A stretch of DNA of 64,000 nt from contig NZ_LANJ01000011.1 in the NCBI RefSeq assembly GCF_000971295.1, positions 620,001 to 684,000 of the forward strand, in the 5' to 3' direction. Both the position numbers and the translations under genes were made by a program. Origin of the DNA: Devosia epidermidihirudinis (GTDB taxonomy: Bacteria; Pseudomonadota; Alphaproteobacteria; Rhizobiales; Devosiaceae). Shown here one piece after another: positions 54,781 through 63,286 of this stretch (position 1 is its first letter; every line of letters begins with the position of its first letter). The notes below the pieces were generated by a model. The model did no database searches, had not been told where the DNA came from, and saw only the letters and a list, made by a program, of their open reading frames with translations.

Positions 54781-56676
54781 CTACTCTGCGGCCGGCGTGC
54801 CACGCTTGACGAACCCATCCGGATCGTTGGCGGTTTCGAGCAGCTTTTCCTCGGCCTCGGTGGCCTCGCGCTGACGGCTCCACATCTGGGCGTAAAGACC
54901 ATCATGGGCCAGCAGGGCAACGTGATTGCCGCGCTCGGCCACCACGCCGTCGCGCAGGACGAGAATTTCGTCCGCATTGACGACGGTGGACAGACGATGG
55001 GCGATGACCACGGTGGTCCGGTTCTTGGACACCACGTCGAGAGCCGACTGGATATCGCGCTCGGTCTTGGTGTCGAGCGCCGAGGTCGCCTCATCGAGGA
55101 TCAGGATCGACGGTGCCTTGAGAATGGTGCGGGCGATGGCCACGCGCTGCTTCTCGCCACCTGACAGCTTGAGCCCACGTTCGCCGACCGGGGTGTCATA
55201 GGCCCTGGGCAGTGCCTCGATGAAGGGACCAACCTGCGCCATGGCGGCGGCAGCGCGGACTTCCTCATCGGACGCACCGGGACGACCGTATTGGATGTTG
55301 TAGCCGATGGTGTCGTTGAACAGCACGGTATCCTGCGGCACCATGCCGATGGCCGAACGCAGGCTCGACTGGGTCACGTCGCGCAGATCCTGCCCGTCAA
55401 TGGTGATCGAGCCACCAGTGACGTCGTAGAAGCGATACAGCAGCCGCGAAATGGTCGACTTGCCTGCCCCGGTGGGGCCAACAATGGCAACGGTCTTGCC
55501 AGCGGGCACCTCAAAGCTCACGCCCTTGAGAATGGGGCGTTCCTCATCATAGTGGAACGTCACATTGTCAAAGCGGATCACCGGGCCAGTAATGGCCAGT
55601 GGCTGCGCGTCAGGCTTGTCCTCGATCTCGGGGTTCTGGTCGAGCAGCTTGAACATCTCTTCGATGTCCGTCAGGCCCTGGCGCAGTTCGCGATAGACGA
55701 AGCCAATGAAGTTGAGCGGACGATAGATCTGCATCAGGAAGGTGTTGAGCAGCACGAAGTCGCCCAGCGTCAGCGTCTTGTTCATCACGCCCACGATGGA
55801 CATGATGGCAATGACGAGGAAGCCCGCATAGAAAATGACGGCCTGACCGAAGTTGAGGAAACCCAGCGAGGTCCAGATGCGGATGGCGGAGCGTTCATAG
55901 CCCGCCATCGCCTTGTCGAAGCGCTCGGCTTCCATCTTCTCATTGGCGAAGTACTTGACCGTCTCATAGTTGAGCAGGCTGTCGATCGCCTTGGAATTAG
56001 CGTCGGTGTCGGAATTGTTCATGTCGCGACGGATCGCGATACGCCAGTTCGACGCCTTGATGGTGAAGTACAGATAGCCCCAGATGGTGACGATCAGAAC
56101 GCCAAGATAGCTGACGCCGAACATCCAGACGAAGATGACCGCCGTGATGGCGAATTCGACGATGGTCGGGGCGATATTGAGCATCGTGAAGCGCACGATG
56201 GTTTCAATGCCCTTTGTACCACGTTCGATAACGCGGCTGAGGCCACCGGTGCGGCGCGCCAGATGAAAGCGCAGCGACAGGCGATGCATGTGGTGGAAGG
56301 TTTGCAGCGCCAGCTTGCGCACGGCATGCTGGCCAACGCTGGCAAACAGCACGTCGCGCAATTGCTGGAAACCGGCATCAATCACGTTGCCCAGCGCATA
56401 GGCGATGACCAGAACGATGGGCACGGCCAGACCGAGCACCAGCGCACTGTCAGGCCCGGAGCCGTCGAGACTGTCGATAATGCCCTTATAGGCAAAGGGG
56501 ATCAGCGTGGTCGCGACCTTGCTGACCATTAGCGCGCCAATGGCCAGAATGACCCGCATGCGCAGATCCGGCCGCCCCTCGGGCCACATATAGCCCCACA
56601 GGTTCTTGACCGTAGAAAATAGGGAACCCTCGTCCGCGGCGACGGACGGCTTCTTTTCGCTTTGATCGAGGCTCAT
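54781..56676 (-). CDS. Atm1-like ABC exporter (fused membrane and ATPase domains)
   Basis: This 631-residue half-transporter has an N-terminal six-helix membrane domain (about 40-340, including RTGGLSRVIERGTKGIETIV) and a C-terminal ATPase: Walker A GPTGAGKST, signature LSGGEKQRVAIARTIL and Walker B ILILDEATSALD. The helix pattern and sequence style match bacterial and mitochondrial Atm1/HMT1 proteins, which export glutathione-linked metal or sulfur compounds. Its start shares one base with the stop of an ArsR-type gene. That context favours a metal-detoxification role. Confidence 0.9.
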   Translation of the reverse strand: MSLDQSEKKPSVAADEGSLFSTVKNLWGYMWPEGRPDLRMRVILAIGALMVSKVATTLIPFAYKGIIDSLDGSGPDSALVLGLAVPIVLVIAYALGNVIDAGFQQLRDVLFASVGQHAVRKLALQTFHHMHRLSLRFHLARRTGGLSRVIERGTKGIETIVRFTMLNIAPTIVEFAITAVIFVWMFGVSYLGVLIVTIWGYLYFTIKASNWRIAIRRDMNNSDTDANSKAIDSLLNYETVKYFANEKMEAERFDKAMAGYERSAIRIWTSLGFLNFGQAVIFYAGFLVIAIMSIVGVMNKTLTLGDFVLLNTFLMQIYRPLNFIGFVYRELRQGLTDIEEMFKLLDQNPEIEDKPDAQPLAITGPVIRFDNVTFHYDEERPILKGVSFEVPAGKTVAIVGPTGAGKSTISRLLYRFYDVTGGSITIDGQDLRDVTQSSLRSAIGMVPQDTVLFNDTIGYNIQYGRPGASDEEVRAAAAMAQVGPFIEALPRAYDTPVGERGLKLSGGEKQRVAIARTILKAPSILILDEATSALDTKTERDIQSALDVVSKNRTTVVIAHRLSTVVNADEILVLRDGVVAERGNHVALLAHDGLYAQMWSRQREATEAEEKLLETANDPDGFVKRGTPAAE

Positions 56677-56999
56677 CAGGCCTGTTCCGCTTCCCGCTGT
56701 GGGGCCGCTGCAGGCCCCAGACCGACGACAAGACCGGTGAAGGCGGTACCGAGGGCGGCAAGCCGGTCATGTTGGACAATGTAGCAATTGCGCGTGCCGC
56801 GTGGCTTGCGCTCGATTAGGCCGGCGTCGAGCAGCACCTTTATGTGCTGAGACACGGTGGATTGGGCAAGCGTCAGTTCTTCGGTCACATCGGCGCAGCA
56901 GCATTCGCCGCGCTGCTGGGTGGCCAGGATGCGCAGGATGTTGAGCCGCACGGGATGCCCCAGCGCTCGCATGGTATTGGCAATGTCGTCGTCGCGCAT
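56676..56999 (-). CDS. ArsR/SmtB-family metal-responsive repressor
   Basis: The product has 107 residues from ATG 56999 (MRDDDIANTMRALGHPVRL). The winged helix LTLAQSTVSQHIKVLLDAGL is preceded by three adjacent cysteines (C33-C35 in RGECCCADVTEEL), at the position where ArsR-type proteins bind As(III)/Sb(III) or heavy metals. It should release the exporter operon when the metal binds. Its stop codon overlaps the exporter ATG (TGATG). Confidence 0.9.
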   Translation of the reverse strand: MRDDDIANTMRALGHPVRLNILRILATQQRGECCCADVTEELTLAQSTVSQHIKVLLDAGLIERKPRGTRNCYIVQHDRLAALGTAFTGLVVGLGPAAAPQREAEQA

Positions 57000-57117
57000 C
57001 TGAGCTACTTTGATCGGTGAATTACGATGGAAAATGGTGACTCTGGGACCCAAGGTCAATCCCTGCTGCCGATGAGCCCGCATTTAGCCGGTATTGTGGT
57101 GTGACTAGCCATATAGG

Positions 57118-57313
57118 GGGTGTTTCTAAGGCGTTGCAATGCTTGGTAACATTCCCGTGTAGACGTTGGGACGACAACGCCGTCGTGCCACTGTCAAAGC
57201 CGAGGGAAAGCCATGCTCCCTCATCAGACGCGGCCAGTGCCCCAAACACCTGCCGTGACTGACAACAGTTCGCCTCCAAAGCGATTGGGCGGTCCTCAGG
57301 GGCCGCCTTTTTT
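57118..57313 (+). ncRNA. Candidate small RNA ending in a strong terminator
   Basis: A strong terminator on the plus strand (57288-57313) has no plus-strand gene before it; the nearest gene, arsR, points the other way. An RNA starting somewhere near 57100-57130 would be about 190 bases. Inner hairpins include GAGGGA...TCCCTC and GACG...CGTC. The 5' end is a guess, and no known RNA family was recognised. Confidence 0.4.
57288..57313 (+). terminator. Orphan Rho-independent terminator before the cysS leader
   Basis: The stem GGCGGTCC / GGGCCGCC (one G-T pair) with loop TCAG is followed by TTTTTT. The minus strand has no T tract, so it serves a rightward transcript. Confidence 0.85.
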
Positions 57314-57320
57314 GTTTCTG

Positions 57321-57349
57321 CTTGATTTTCTGGCGGCGGACGTTCAAAC
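57321..57349 (+). promoter_or_regulatory. Possible promoter of the cysS leader transcript
   Basis: CTTGAT at 57321-57326 resembles the alphaproteobacterial -35 element CTTGAC. After 17 bases a weak -10 (TCAAAC, 57344-57349) follows. Transcription would begin within a few bases of the leader ATG at 57359, so the leader would be nearly leaderless. The -10 match is poor. Confidence 0.35.
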
Positions 57350-57358
57350 ATGCGCGCC

Positions 57359-57406
57359 ATGAAGACCCAGTTCATTCTGATTAACTGCTGCATTATTACC
57401 TGCTAA
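57359..57406 (+). CDS. Cys-codon leader peptide upstream of cysS
   Basis: This 15-codon ORF encodes MKTQFILINCCIITC, with Cys codons (all TGC) at positions 10, 11 and 15, directly before TAA. It lies 98 bases before cysteinyl-tRNA synthetase. Cysteine is a rare residue, so three in fifteen is striking and is the hallmark of a ribosome-mediated attenuation leader that senses charged tRNA-Cys. No clear ribosome binding site is present, consistent with a near-leaderless start. Expression is unproven. Confidence 0.65.
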   Translation: MKTQFILINCCIITC

Positions 57407-57422
57407 CCACTCGTTGGCGGCG

Positions 57423-57496
57423 CGGTCTTCTTCATCCTAAATATCTGACACTCGAAGAGCCCCGTCTGCCCGCGCAAATCCGCATGGCCAGGACCG
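57423..57496 (+). promoter_or_regulatory. Alternative RNA pairings before cysS
   Basis: CGGTCTT (57423-57429) can pair over 7 bases with AGGACCG (57490-57496), which includes the cysS ribosome binding site. The same segment (GGTCTTC) can instead pair with GAAGAGCC (57454-57461), with one bulged G, leaving the site free. The two structures are mutually exclusive. No T tract follows, so control would act on translation. This is inference by manual pairing. Confidence 0.45.
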
Positions 57497-57503
57497 GACC
57501 CTT

Positions 57504-58922
57504 ATGACCACGCCGCAGCTCACGCTCTATAATACGCTGACCCGCACCAAAGCCCCCTTCACGCCGCTCGATCCGAGCAATGTGCGGATGTATGTGTGCG
57601 GCCCCACGGTCTATGACTTTGCCCATATCGGCAATGCGCGGCCGGTCATCGTATTCGACGTGCTGTTCCGACTGCTGCGACATACCTATGGCGCTGAGCA
57701 GGTCACCTATGTCCGCAACATCACGGACGTCGACGACAAGATCAACGCGCGCGCCCTGCGTGATTTCCCCAATCTGCCACTGAACGAGGCGATCCGCCGC
57801 GTCACCGAGCGGACGGAAGATCAGTTCCTGTCGGATGTGGCTGCCCTTGGCACACTCGATCCCACCATCCAGCCACGCGCCACCGATAATATCGCCGAGA
57901 TGCAGACGCTGATCAGCGACCTGCTCGCCAAGGAACACGCCTACAACGCCGCCGGCGAAGTGCTGTTCGATGTGAAGTCGATGCCCGACTACGGCCAACT
58001 TTCAGGGCGCAATCTGGAAGACAATCTGGCCGGTGCACGCATTGCCGTTGAGGCCCACAAGAAGAACCCCGCAGATTTCGTGCTGTGGAAGCAGTCGGCG
58101 GACAACGAGCCGGGCTGGGATAGCCCATGGGGTCGTGGCCGTCCGGGCTGGCATATCGAGTGCTCGGCCATGAGCGAGCGCTATCTTGGCCAGACCTTCG
58201 ACATTCACGGCGGCGGTCTGGACCTGATCTTCCCGCACCACGAAAACGAAATCGCGCAGTCCCGTTGCGCCCATGGCACCCACGCCATGGCGACCGTATG
58301 GATGCACAATGGCTTCCTGCAGGTGGAAGGCCAGAAGATGTCCAAGAGCCTGGGCAACTTCGTGACCATCAATGATCTGCTGCAGACCGGTGCCATGGGC
58401 GGCCATGCCTGGTCCGGCGATGTGCTGCGCCTGGCCATGCTGATGACGCATTACCGCGAGCCCATCGATTTTTCGGTGAAGCGTCTGGATGAGGCCGAAG
58501 GCAAGCTGCGCGACTGGCAGCGCGCTGCCCGCGACGCCGAACCCTCCGACACCGAAGCACCCGATGAAGCCGTGATCACCGCCCTTTCGGATGATCTCAA
58601 CTTCCACCGCGCCTCGGTGGCCATCGATGCCTTGGCCAAGCTGGCCGGACGCGAGGGCGGCGAGGCGTTCAAGGCCCGGCTGGCGGCGACACTGACGTTC
58701 CTCGGCTTCGGCCTCGACACCCTTCTCACGTCAGACGACGGCTGGGTTGAGCCTCCCCATATCGCAGCGGCTATCGCCCAGCGGCTTGAGGCGCTCAACG
58801 CCAAGAATTTCGCCGAGGCCGACCGCCTCCGCGATGAGCTGGCCGAGCAGGGCATCGCGCTGATGGACTACAAGGATCCTGAAACCGGCGAGCGCCGGAC
58901 AAAGTGGGAGAGCAAGCGATGA
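57504..58922 (+). CDS. cysS: Cysteinyl-tRNA synthetase
   Basis: This 472-residue class I synthetase has the zinc-ligand Cys32 in [15 protein letters not shown], the HIGN motif at 41-44, further zinc ligands in WHIECSAMS and [11 protein letters not shown], and KMSKS ([13 protein letters not shown]). It charges tRNA-Cys. AGGA lies 10 bases before the ATG and is part of the alternative pairing described at 57423. Its stop overlaps the next gene by 4 bases (ATGA), so GFA genes and cimA may be co-transcribed. Confidence 0.97.
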   Translation: MTTPQLTLYNTLTRTKAPFTPLDPSNVRMYVCGPTVYDFAHIGNARPVIVFDVLFRLLRHTYGAEQVTYVRNITDVDDKINARALRDFPNLPLNEAIRRVTERTEDQFLSDVAALGTLDPTIQPRATDNIAEMQTLISDLLAKEHAYNAAGEVLFDVKSMPDYGQLSGRNLEDNLAGARIAVEAHKKNPADFVLWKQSADNEPGWDSPWGRGRPGWHIECSAMSERYLGQTFDIHGGGLDLIFPHHENEIAQSRCAHGTHAMATVWMHNGFLQVEGQKMSKSLGNFVTINDLLQTGAMGGHAWSGDVLRLAMLMTHYREPIDFSVKRLDEAEGKLRDWQRAARDAEPSDTEAPDEAVITALSDDLNFHRASVAIDALAKLAGREGGEAFKARLAATLTFLGFGLDTLLTSDDGWVEPPHIAAAIAQRLEALNAKNFAEADRLRDELAEQGIALMDYKDPETGERRTKWESKR

Positions 58923-59398
58923 GCACACCAGCCGCCCCGGAACTGACAGGTGGATGCCAGTGTGGCGCCGTACGGTTTCGTGTGACGCGGCTGGGCCGTC
59001 CATCCATCTGCCACTGCCGCATGTGCCAAAAGGCATTCGGTGGATTCTTTGGTCCCCTGGCCACTGCGCATAACGCCACGTGGACGCGCGGCGAGCCCAA
59101 GTGGTTCCAGTCCTCCAATTCGGCCCGCCGTGGCTTTTGCGGCGATTGCGGCACGCCTCTGGCCTATGAGACGCGCTTCGGGCTGGAGCTGGCGATTGGT
59201 GCTTTTGACAACCCCATGGATGCCGCGCCGGTCATTCAGGTCAACCTAGCCGACAAGCTGCCACTGTTCGACACGCTGACCAGCCTGCCTGTGCGGACCG
59301 AGACGAGTGACGAATGGCGCGACTTCCTCGCCGGCATTCATTCCAATCAGCATCCTGATCACGACACCACCGATTGGCCACCCAAGGAGCATTCCTGA
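58919..59398 (+). CDS. GFA (CENP-V/GFA) family zinc protein, copy 1
   Basis: This 159-residue protein has the GFA-family zinc motifs: [26 protein letters not shown] and [12 protein letters not shown]. The family includes glutathione-dependent formaldehyde-activating enzyme, but most members have no proven activity. It ends with [11 protein letters not shown]. It overlaps both cysS (ATGA) and the second copy (TGATG). Confidence 0.9.
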   Translation: MSTPAAPELTGGCQCGAVRFRVTRLGRPSICHCRMCQKAFGGFFGPLATAHNATWTRGEPKWFQSSNSARRGFCGDCGTPLAYETRFGLELAIGAFDNPMDAAPVIQVNLADKLPLFDTLTSLPVRTETSDEWRDFLAGIHSNQHPDHDTTDWPPKEHS

Positions 59399-59889
59399 TG
59401 GATCGCTACGCGCTGGAAGTGAGCGGCGGCTGCCAATGTGGCGCCGTGCGCTATCACACCACTGAGATGATGGATAACTCCCACATCTGCCATTGCCGCA
59501 TGTGCCAGAAGGCCGTTGGCAATGTGTTTGCCGCGCTGGTCGCTGCCCCGCGCGAGACGTTGGTGTGGACGCGCGGCACCCCTGCCCGCTTTCGCAGCTC
59601 GGACCATGTGGACCGCGGCTTCTGCCGCGACTGTGGCACGCCGCTGTTCTACGACGACATCACCGGCAACCGGGTGAACCTCACCATCGGCTCGCTGGAC
59701 AATCCGGACCTCTTTCCGCCCGGGGCCAATACCGGGCAGGAAGGAGAAGTGAGCTGGTTTCGATCGCTCACCAGCATTCCAGATGGCGGTGCCACCGAAA
59801 CAGGCCAGGAAAAATGGGCCTCGGCCATAAAGGCCACAAACCACCAACATCCCGACCACGACACGGCCGATTGGCCGCTTCCGCGTTAG
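59398..59889 (+). CDS. GFA (CENP-V/GFA) family zinc protein, copy 2
   Basis: This 163-residue tandem paralogue keeps [25 protein letters not shown] and GFCRDCGTPLFY, and the same tail HPDHDTADWPL. The two copies differ clearly in the middle (LTIGSLDNPDLFPPG here), so the duplication is old. It lies 10 bases before cimA. Confidence 0.9.
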   Translation: MDRYALEVSGGCQCGAVRYHTTEMMDNSHICHCRMCQKAVGNVFAALVAAPRETLVWTRGTPARFRSSDHVDRGFCRDCGTPLFYDDITGNRVNLTIGSLDNPDLFPPGANTGQEGEVSWFRSLTSIPDGGATETGQEKWASAIKATNHQHPDHDTADWPLPR

Positions 59890-59899
59890 AGAAAAGACT

Positions 59900-61516
59900 A
59901 TGTCCAAAGAACGCCTCTATATCTTCGACACAACCCTGCGCGACGGTGCGCAGACCGCCGGCATCGAGTTCTCGCTTGAGGACAAGATTTCTATTGCCGG
60001 GCTGATCGAAGGTTTGGGCGTTGACTATATTGAGGGCGGCTATCCCGGCGCGAACCCGGTCGACACCGAGTTCTTCGAGCAGAAGCGCACGCGCCGTGCG
60101 ACCTTCACTGCCTTTGGCATGACCAAGCGCACCGGCCGTTCCGTCGAGAACGATCCGGGCGTGCAAGCCATCATCCAGTCCAAGGCCGACGCCACGTGCT
60201 TTGTCGCCAAGGCGTGGGACCAGCAGGTCAAGGTTGCGCTTGAAATCTCGCTTGAGGAAAACCTCGACAACCTCCGCGAAACCGTCGCCGCTGCCGTTGC
60301 TGCCGGCAAGGAAGCGCTGATCGATTGCGAGCACTTCTTCGACGGTTTCAAGGCCAATCCGGACTATGCCCTATCTTGCGTCAAGACGGCGCTCGATGCG
60401 GGTGCACGCTGGATTGTGCTGTGCGACACCAATGGTGGCACAATGCCATCGGAAATCCGCGCCATTGTTAGCAGTGTGCTAGCAGTTGCGCCGGGGTCGC
60501 GCCTGGGTATCCACGCGCATGATGACACCGGTCAGGCCGTGGCCAACACCCTTGCAGCGGTCGAAGCCGGGGTCCGCCAGATCCAGGGCACGCTCAACGG
60601 CATCGGCGAACGCTGCGGCAATGCCAACCTCATCACCCTGATCCCTACTCTGGTGCTGAAGCCTGTCTTTTCCGATCACCTCGAAACCGGCATCGACGCG
60701 GATCGACTGTCCCGTCTGACCAAGATCTCACGGGCTTTCGAAGATCGCCTCAATCGCGCGCCGGTCAAGCAGGCGCCCTATGTCGGTGCGTCGGCCTTTG
60801 CCACCAAAGCGGGTATCCATGCCTCGGCCCTGCTCAAGGATTTCTCGAGCTACGAACACGTTCCGCCCGAAAGCGTGGGCAATGAACGCTCGATCATGGT
60901 CAGCCAGCAGGCCGGCAAGTCCAACCTGATCACGGCCCTCGCCCGCCACGGCATCACCCTGGCCAAGGATGACCCACGACTGGAGCGTATCCTCGCGACG
61001 GTCAAAGAGCGCGAGGCTCGTGGTTATTCCTATGACGGCGCTGATGCGTCCTTTGCGGTTCTCGCTCATGAAGTGCTGGGCACACTGCCGAGCTACTTCA
61101 CCGTCGAAAACTACCGCACAAGTGTCGAGCGTCGCCACAATGCGCAGGGCGAGGAAATCACCGTCACCGAAGCGGTGGTCAAGATCCGCGTCGATGGCGA
61201 ATTGCTGATGTCGGTGGCAGAAGGCAACGGCCCCGTTAACGCGCTCGATCTGGCCATGCGCAAAGACCTGGGCAAGTATTCCACGCGAATCGAAGATCTG
61301 GAACTTGTCGACTTCAAAGTCCGTATTCTGGACGGCGGCACGGGCGCGGTCACCCGTGTACTGGTTGAAAGCCGGGACGGCACCGGTGAACGTTGGTATA
61401 CGATCGGCGTGTCGGCCAACATCATTGATGCATCGTTTGAAGCTCTGTATGAATCCATCACTTACAAGCTGCTGAAAACTGGGGCGACGCAGGATTCGAC
61501 AGTAGAAGTGGCTTAA
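59900..61516 (+). CDS. cimA: (R)-citramalate synthase
   Basis: This 538-residue enzyme has the LeuA/CimA barrel: FDTTLRDGAQTAGIEFSLED, LCDTNGGTMP, GIHAHDDTGQAVANTLAAVE and GTLNGIGERCGNANL. A C-terminal LeuA-type allosteric domain follows (about 400-530). The citramalate branch is inferred from the whole-length style (LYIFDTTLRDGAQTAG). It condenses pyruvate and acetyl-CoA toward 2-oxobutyrate for isoleucine. Confidence 0.9.
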   Translation: MSKERLYIFDTTLRDGAQTAGIEFSLEDKISIAGLIEGLGVDYIEGGYPGANPVDTEFFEQKRTRRATFTAFGMTKRTGRSVENDPGVQAIIQSKADATCFVAKAWDQQVKVALEISLEENLDNLRETVAAAVAAGKEALIDCEHFFDGFKANPDYALSCVKTALDAGARWIVLCDTNGGTMPSEIRAIVSSVLAVAPGSRLGIHAHDDTGQAVANTLAAVEAGVRQIQGTLNGIGERCGNANLITLIPTLVLKPVFSDHLETGIDADRLSRLTKISRAFEDRLNRAPVKQAPYVGASAFATKAGIHASALLKDFSSYEHVPPESVGNERSIMVSQQAGKSNLITALARHGITLAKDDPRLERILATVKEREARGYSYDGADASFAVLAHEVLGTLPSYFTVENYRTSVERRHNAQGEEITVTEAVVKIRVDGELLMSVAEGNGPVNALDLAMRKDLGKYSTRIEDLELVDFKVRILDGGTGAVTRVLVESRDGTGERWYTIGVSANIIDASFEALYESITYKLLKTGATQDSTVEVA

Positions 61517-61566
61517 CCGGGCAGTTTCGTTTCGACGACTCTGCGGCACATGTCTGGGAGGACAAA

Positions 61567-63237
61567 CTGGCCGATACCGCTCCGAAAAAACCTCTTGCGC
61601 TCACCCTAGGGGCGGCGGCGGTTACGCTTGTTGTCATTGTCGGCGTTCTGACAGGTCCAAGTGTCGTTAATTGCTTCAACTCACCTGATGGCATGGGCCA
61701 GTGCCTGCGCGGAAAAATGACGGATGCGGGCCTGTTCCCGCAGCCAGATCCCGCGCCACTGACCGCTGAAACCGCGCCCGCTGTCGAGCCAGAAGTGGCT
61801 GCGCCTGCCGCTGAAGCTGCGGCAACGCCGGCTCCTGTGGCGACACAGGGCGATGTCGTGGCGGCCACCTTTGGGCTATTGCGCGCCGAGCCCGATGGCT
61901 CGGTGGTGATTGCTGGTAGCGGCACGCCGGGCACCGAAGTTGAGGTCTATTCCGACGACGACCTGCTCGGTAGCACCAAGGTCGAATCATCGGGTGACTG
62001 GGTGATCGTGCCGGAAGAGCCCATCGCGCCCGGTGGCACCGAAATCACGCTCGCTGAAGCGGGCAAAACGGGTCGTGCGGCAGAGTCTTTTGTCGTCGTG
62101 ATCCACGAAGACAAGACCACCCAGCCACTGGTGGTCGCCAGCACCCCGGGCGAAGCCAGCGCTGTACTGCAGGGCCTGACCGCGCCAGCCGCAGGCACCA
62201 CGACTGCGGTTGCCGCCGCGACCGTGCCAGCCACACCGGCACCTGAAGCCGCGCCGGCACCTGCGCCAGAGGCCGCCCAGGCCCCTGCCGAGACCACCGC
62301 ACCGACCGAAGCCCCGATTGTTGTAGCGGCGCAGCCCGAAGCTCCGGCTGTTGAGCCCGCGCCAACAGCCGTCGTTGCCGAGCCCGCAGCCCCGGCAGAG
62401 CCAGCAGCGCCCGCCGTTCCTGCGGAACCGGCAACGCCTGCAGCCCCAGCAGAAGCTATTGAACCACCCCCTGCTCCAGCAGCGGAGCCCGCTGCGGTCG
62501 CGCAAGAACCAGAGACGGCAGTGGCCGCGGCGACACCGGAAGCCGCAACGCCTGCCCCTGTTGCCGCACCAGCTCCCGTAACACCCACAATCGACGCGAT
62601 TGAAATCGAAGGTCAGCGCACCTTCTTTGCCGGTAGCGGCAGCAATGGTGCGACGGTTCGGCTGTATGTGGATGACAGCTTCATCGCTGACTCAAAGGTC
62701 GCCGACGGTCGTTGGCTGATTGAAGCCGGCCCGGTGCTGAACAAGCCAAGCCAGCGCGTCCGTATCGACCAGCTCGAAGCCGGCACCGGCACTGTGCTGT
62801 CCCGCGCGGAAGTCGACTTCACCGTCGACCTGCCCGCCGAGACGCCACCAGTGCAGGTTGCGGTTGCGCCCGAGACGCCCGCAGTAGAAGCAACCCAGCA
62901 GCCGGAAGCGCCGGTTGCAGTTGAGCCCGCCCCTGCCGCAGAGACTGCACCAGCAGAGGTCGCCGCACCGGCCCCGACTGCTCCCGCAGTGGTTGCACCG
63001 CAGGAACCCGCTGTTCCGACCATGGTCGGCGTGGCCGTGGGCGATGCCGATAGCCAGCGCTTCGCGTCTGGCAAGGCCATCATCCGCCGTGGCGACAATC
63101 TCTGGACGATTGCCCGCCGCGTCTATGGCTCGGGCTACAAGTATACGACGATCTACAACGCCAATACCGGCCAGATCCGCGACCCCGACCGCATCTATCC
63201 CGGTCAGGTGTTCGACCTGCCCGCCGCGGCGCAGTAA
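61567..63237 (+). CDS. LysM-domain membrane-anchored protein with Ig-like domains and Pro/Ala-rich linkers
   Basis: Read from CTG at 61567 the protein has about 556 residues. GGGAGGA lies about 5 bases upstream, and no ATG, GTG or TTG occurs in frame before ATG 61693. The CTG start includes a membrane anchor (LALTLGAAAVTLVVIVGVLT) that ATG 61693 would cut off. Two Ig-like domains (around 100-190 and 340-425) are separated by Ala/Pro/Glu-rich linkers. A C-terminal LysM domain (RRGDNLWTIARRVYGSGYKY to YPGQVFDLP) should bind peptidoglycan. It is probably a cell-envelope protein. Confidence 0.8.
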   Translation: MADTAPKKPLALTLGAAAVTLVVIVGVLTGPSVVNCFNSPDGMGQCLRGKMTDAGLFPQPDPAPLTAETAPAVEPEVAAPAAEAAATPAPVATQGDVVAATFGLLRAEPDGSVVIAGSGTPGTEVEVYSDDDLLGSTKVESSGDWVIVPEEPIAPGGTEITLAEAGKTGRAAESFVVVIHEDKTTQPLVVASTPGEASAVLQGLTAPAAGTTTAVAAATVPATPAPEAAPAPAPEAAQAPAETTAPTEAPIVVAAQPEAPAVEPAPTAVVAEPAAPAEPAAPAVPAEPATPAAPAEAIEPPPAPAAEPAAVAQEPETAVAAATPEAATPAPVAAPAPVTPTIDAIEIEGQRTFFAGSGSNGATVRLYVDDSFIADSKVADGRWLIEAGPVLNKPSQRVRIDQLEAGTGTVLSRAEVDFTVDLPAETPPVQVAVAPETPAVEATQQPEAPVAVEPAPAAETAPAEVAAPAPTAPAVVAPQEPAVPTMVGVAVGDADSQRFASGKAIIRRGDNLWTIARRVYGSGYKYTTIYNANTGQIRDPDRIYPGQVFDLPAAAQ

Positions 63238-63241
63238 CGCA

Positions 63242-63269
63242 AAGGGCCCCGGAGTGATCCGGGGCCCTT
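63242..63269. terminator. Bidirectional hairpin terminator
   Basis: The perfect 12-base stem AAGGGCCCCGGA / TCCGGGGCCCTT with loop GTGA lies between the LysM gene and the convergent fumarylacetoacetate-hydrolase-family gene. Confidence 0.88.
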
Positions 63270-63286
63270 CTTGATTTTAGGAGTAT

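Noticed and set aside
57022..57393. A 123-codon minus-strand ORF between arsR and cysS
   Set aside because: It is antisense to the candidate RNA, terminator and Cys leader, and its composition is not protein-like.
61947..62588. Gly/Ala-rich minus-strand ORF opposite the LysM gene
   Set aside because: It mirrors the Ala/Pro-rich linker on the coding strand.
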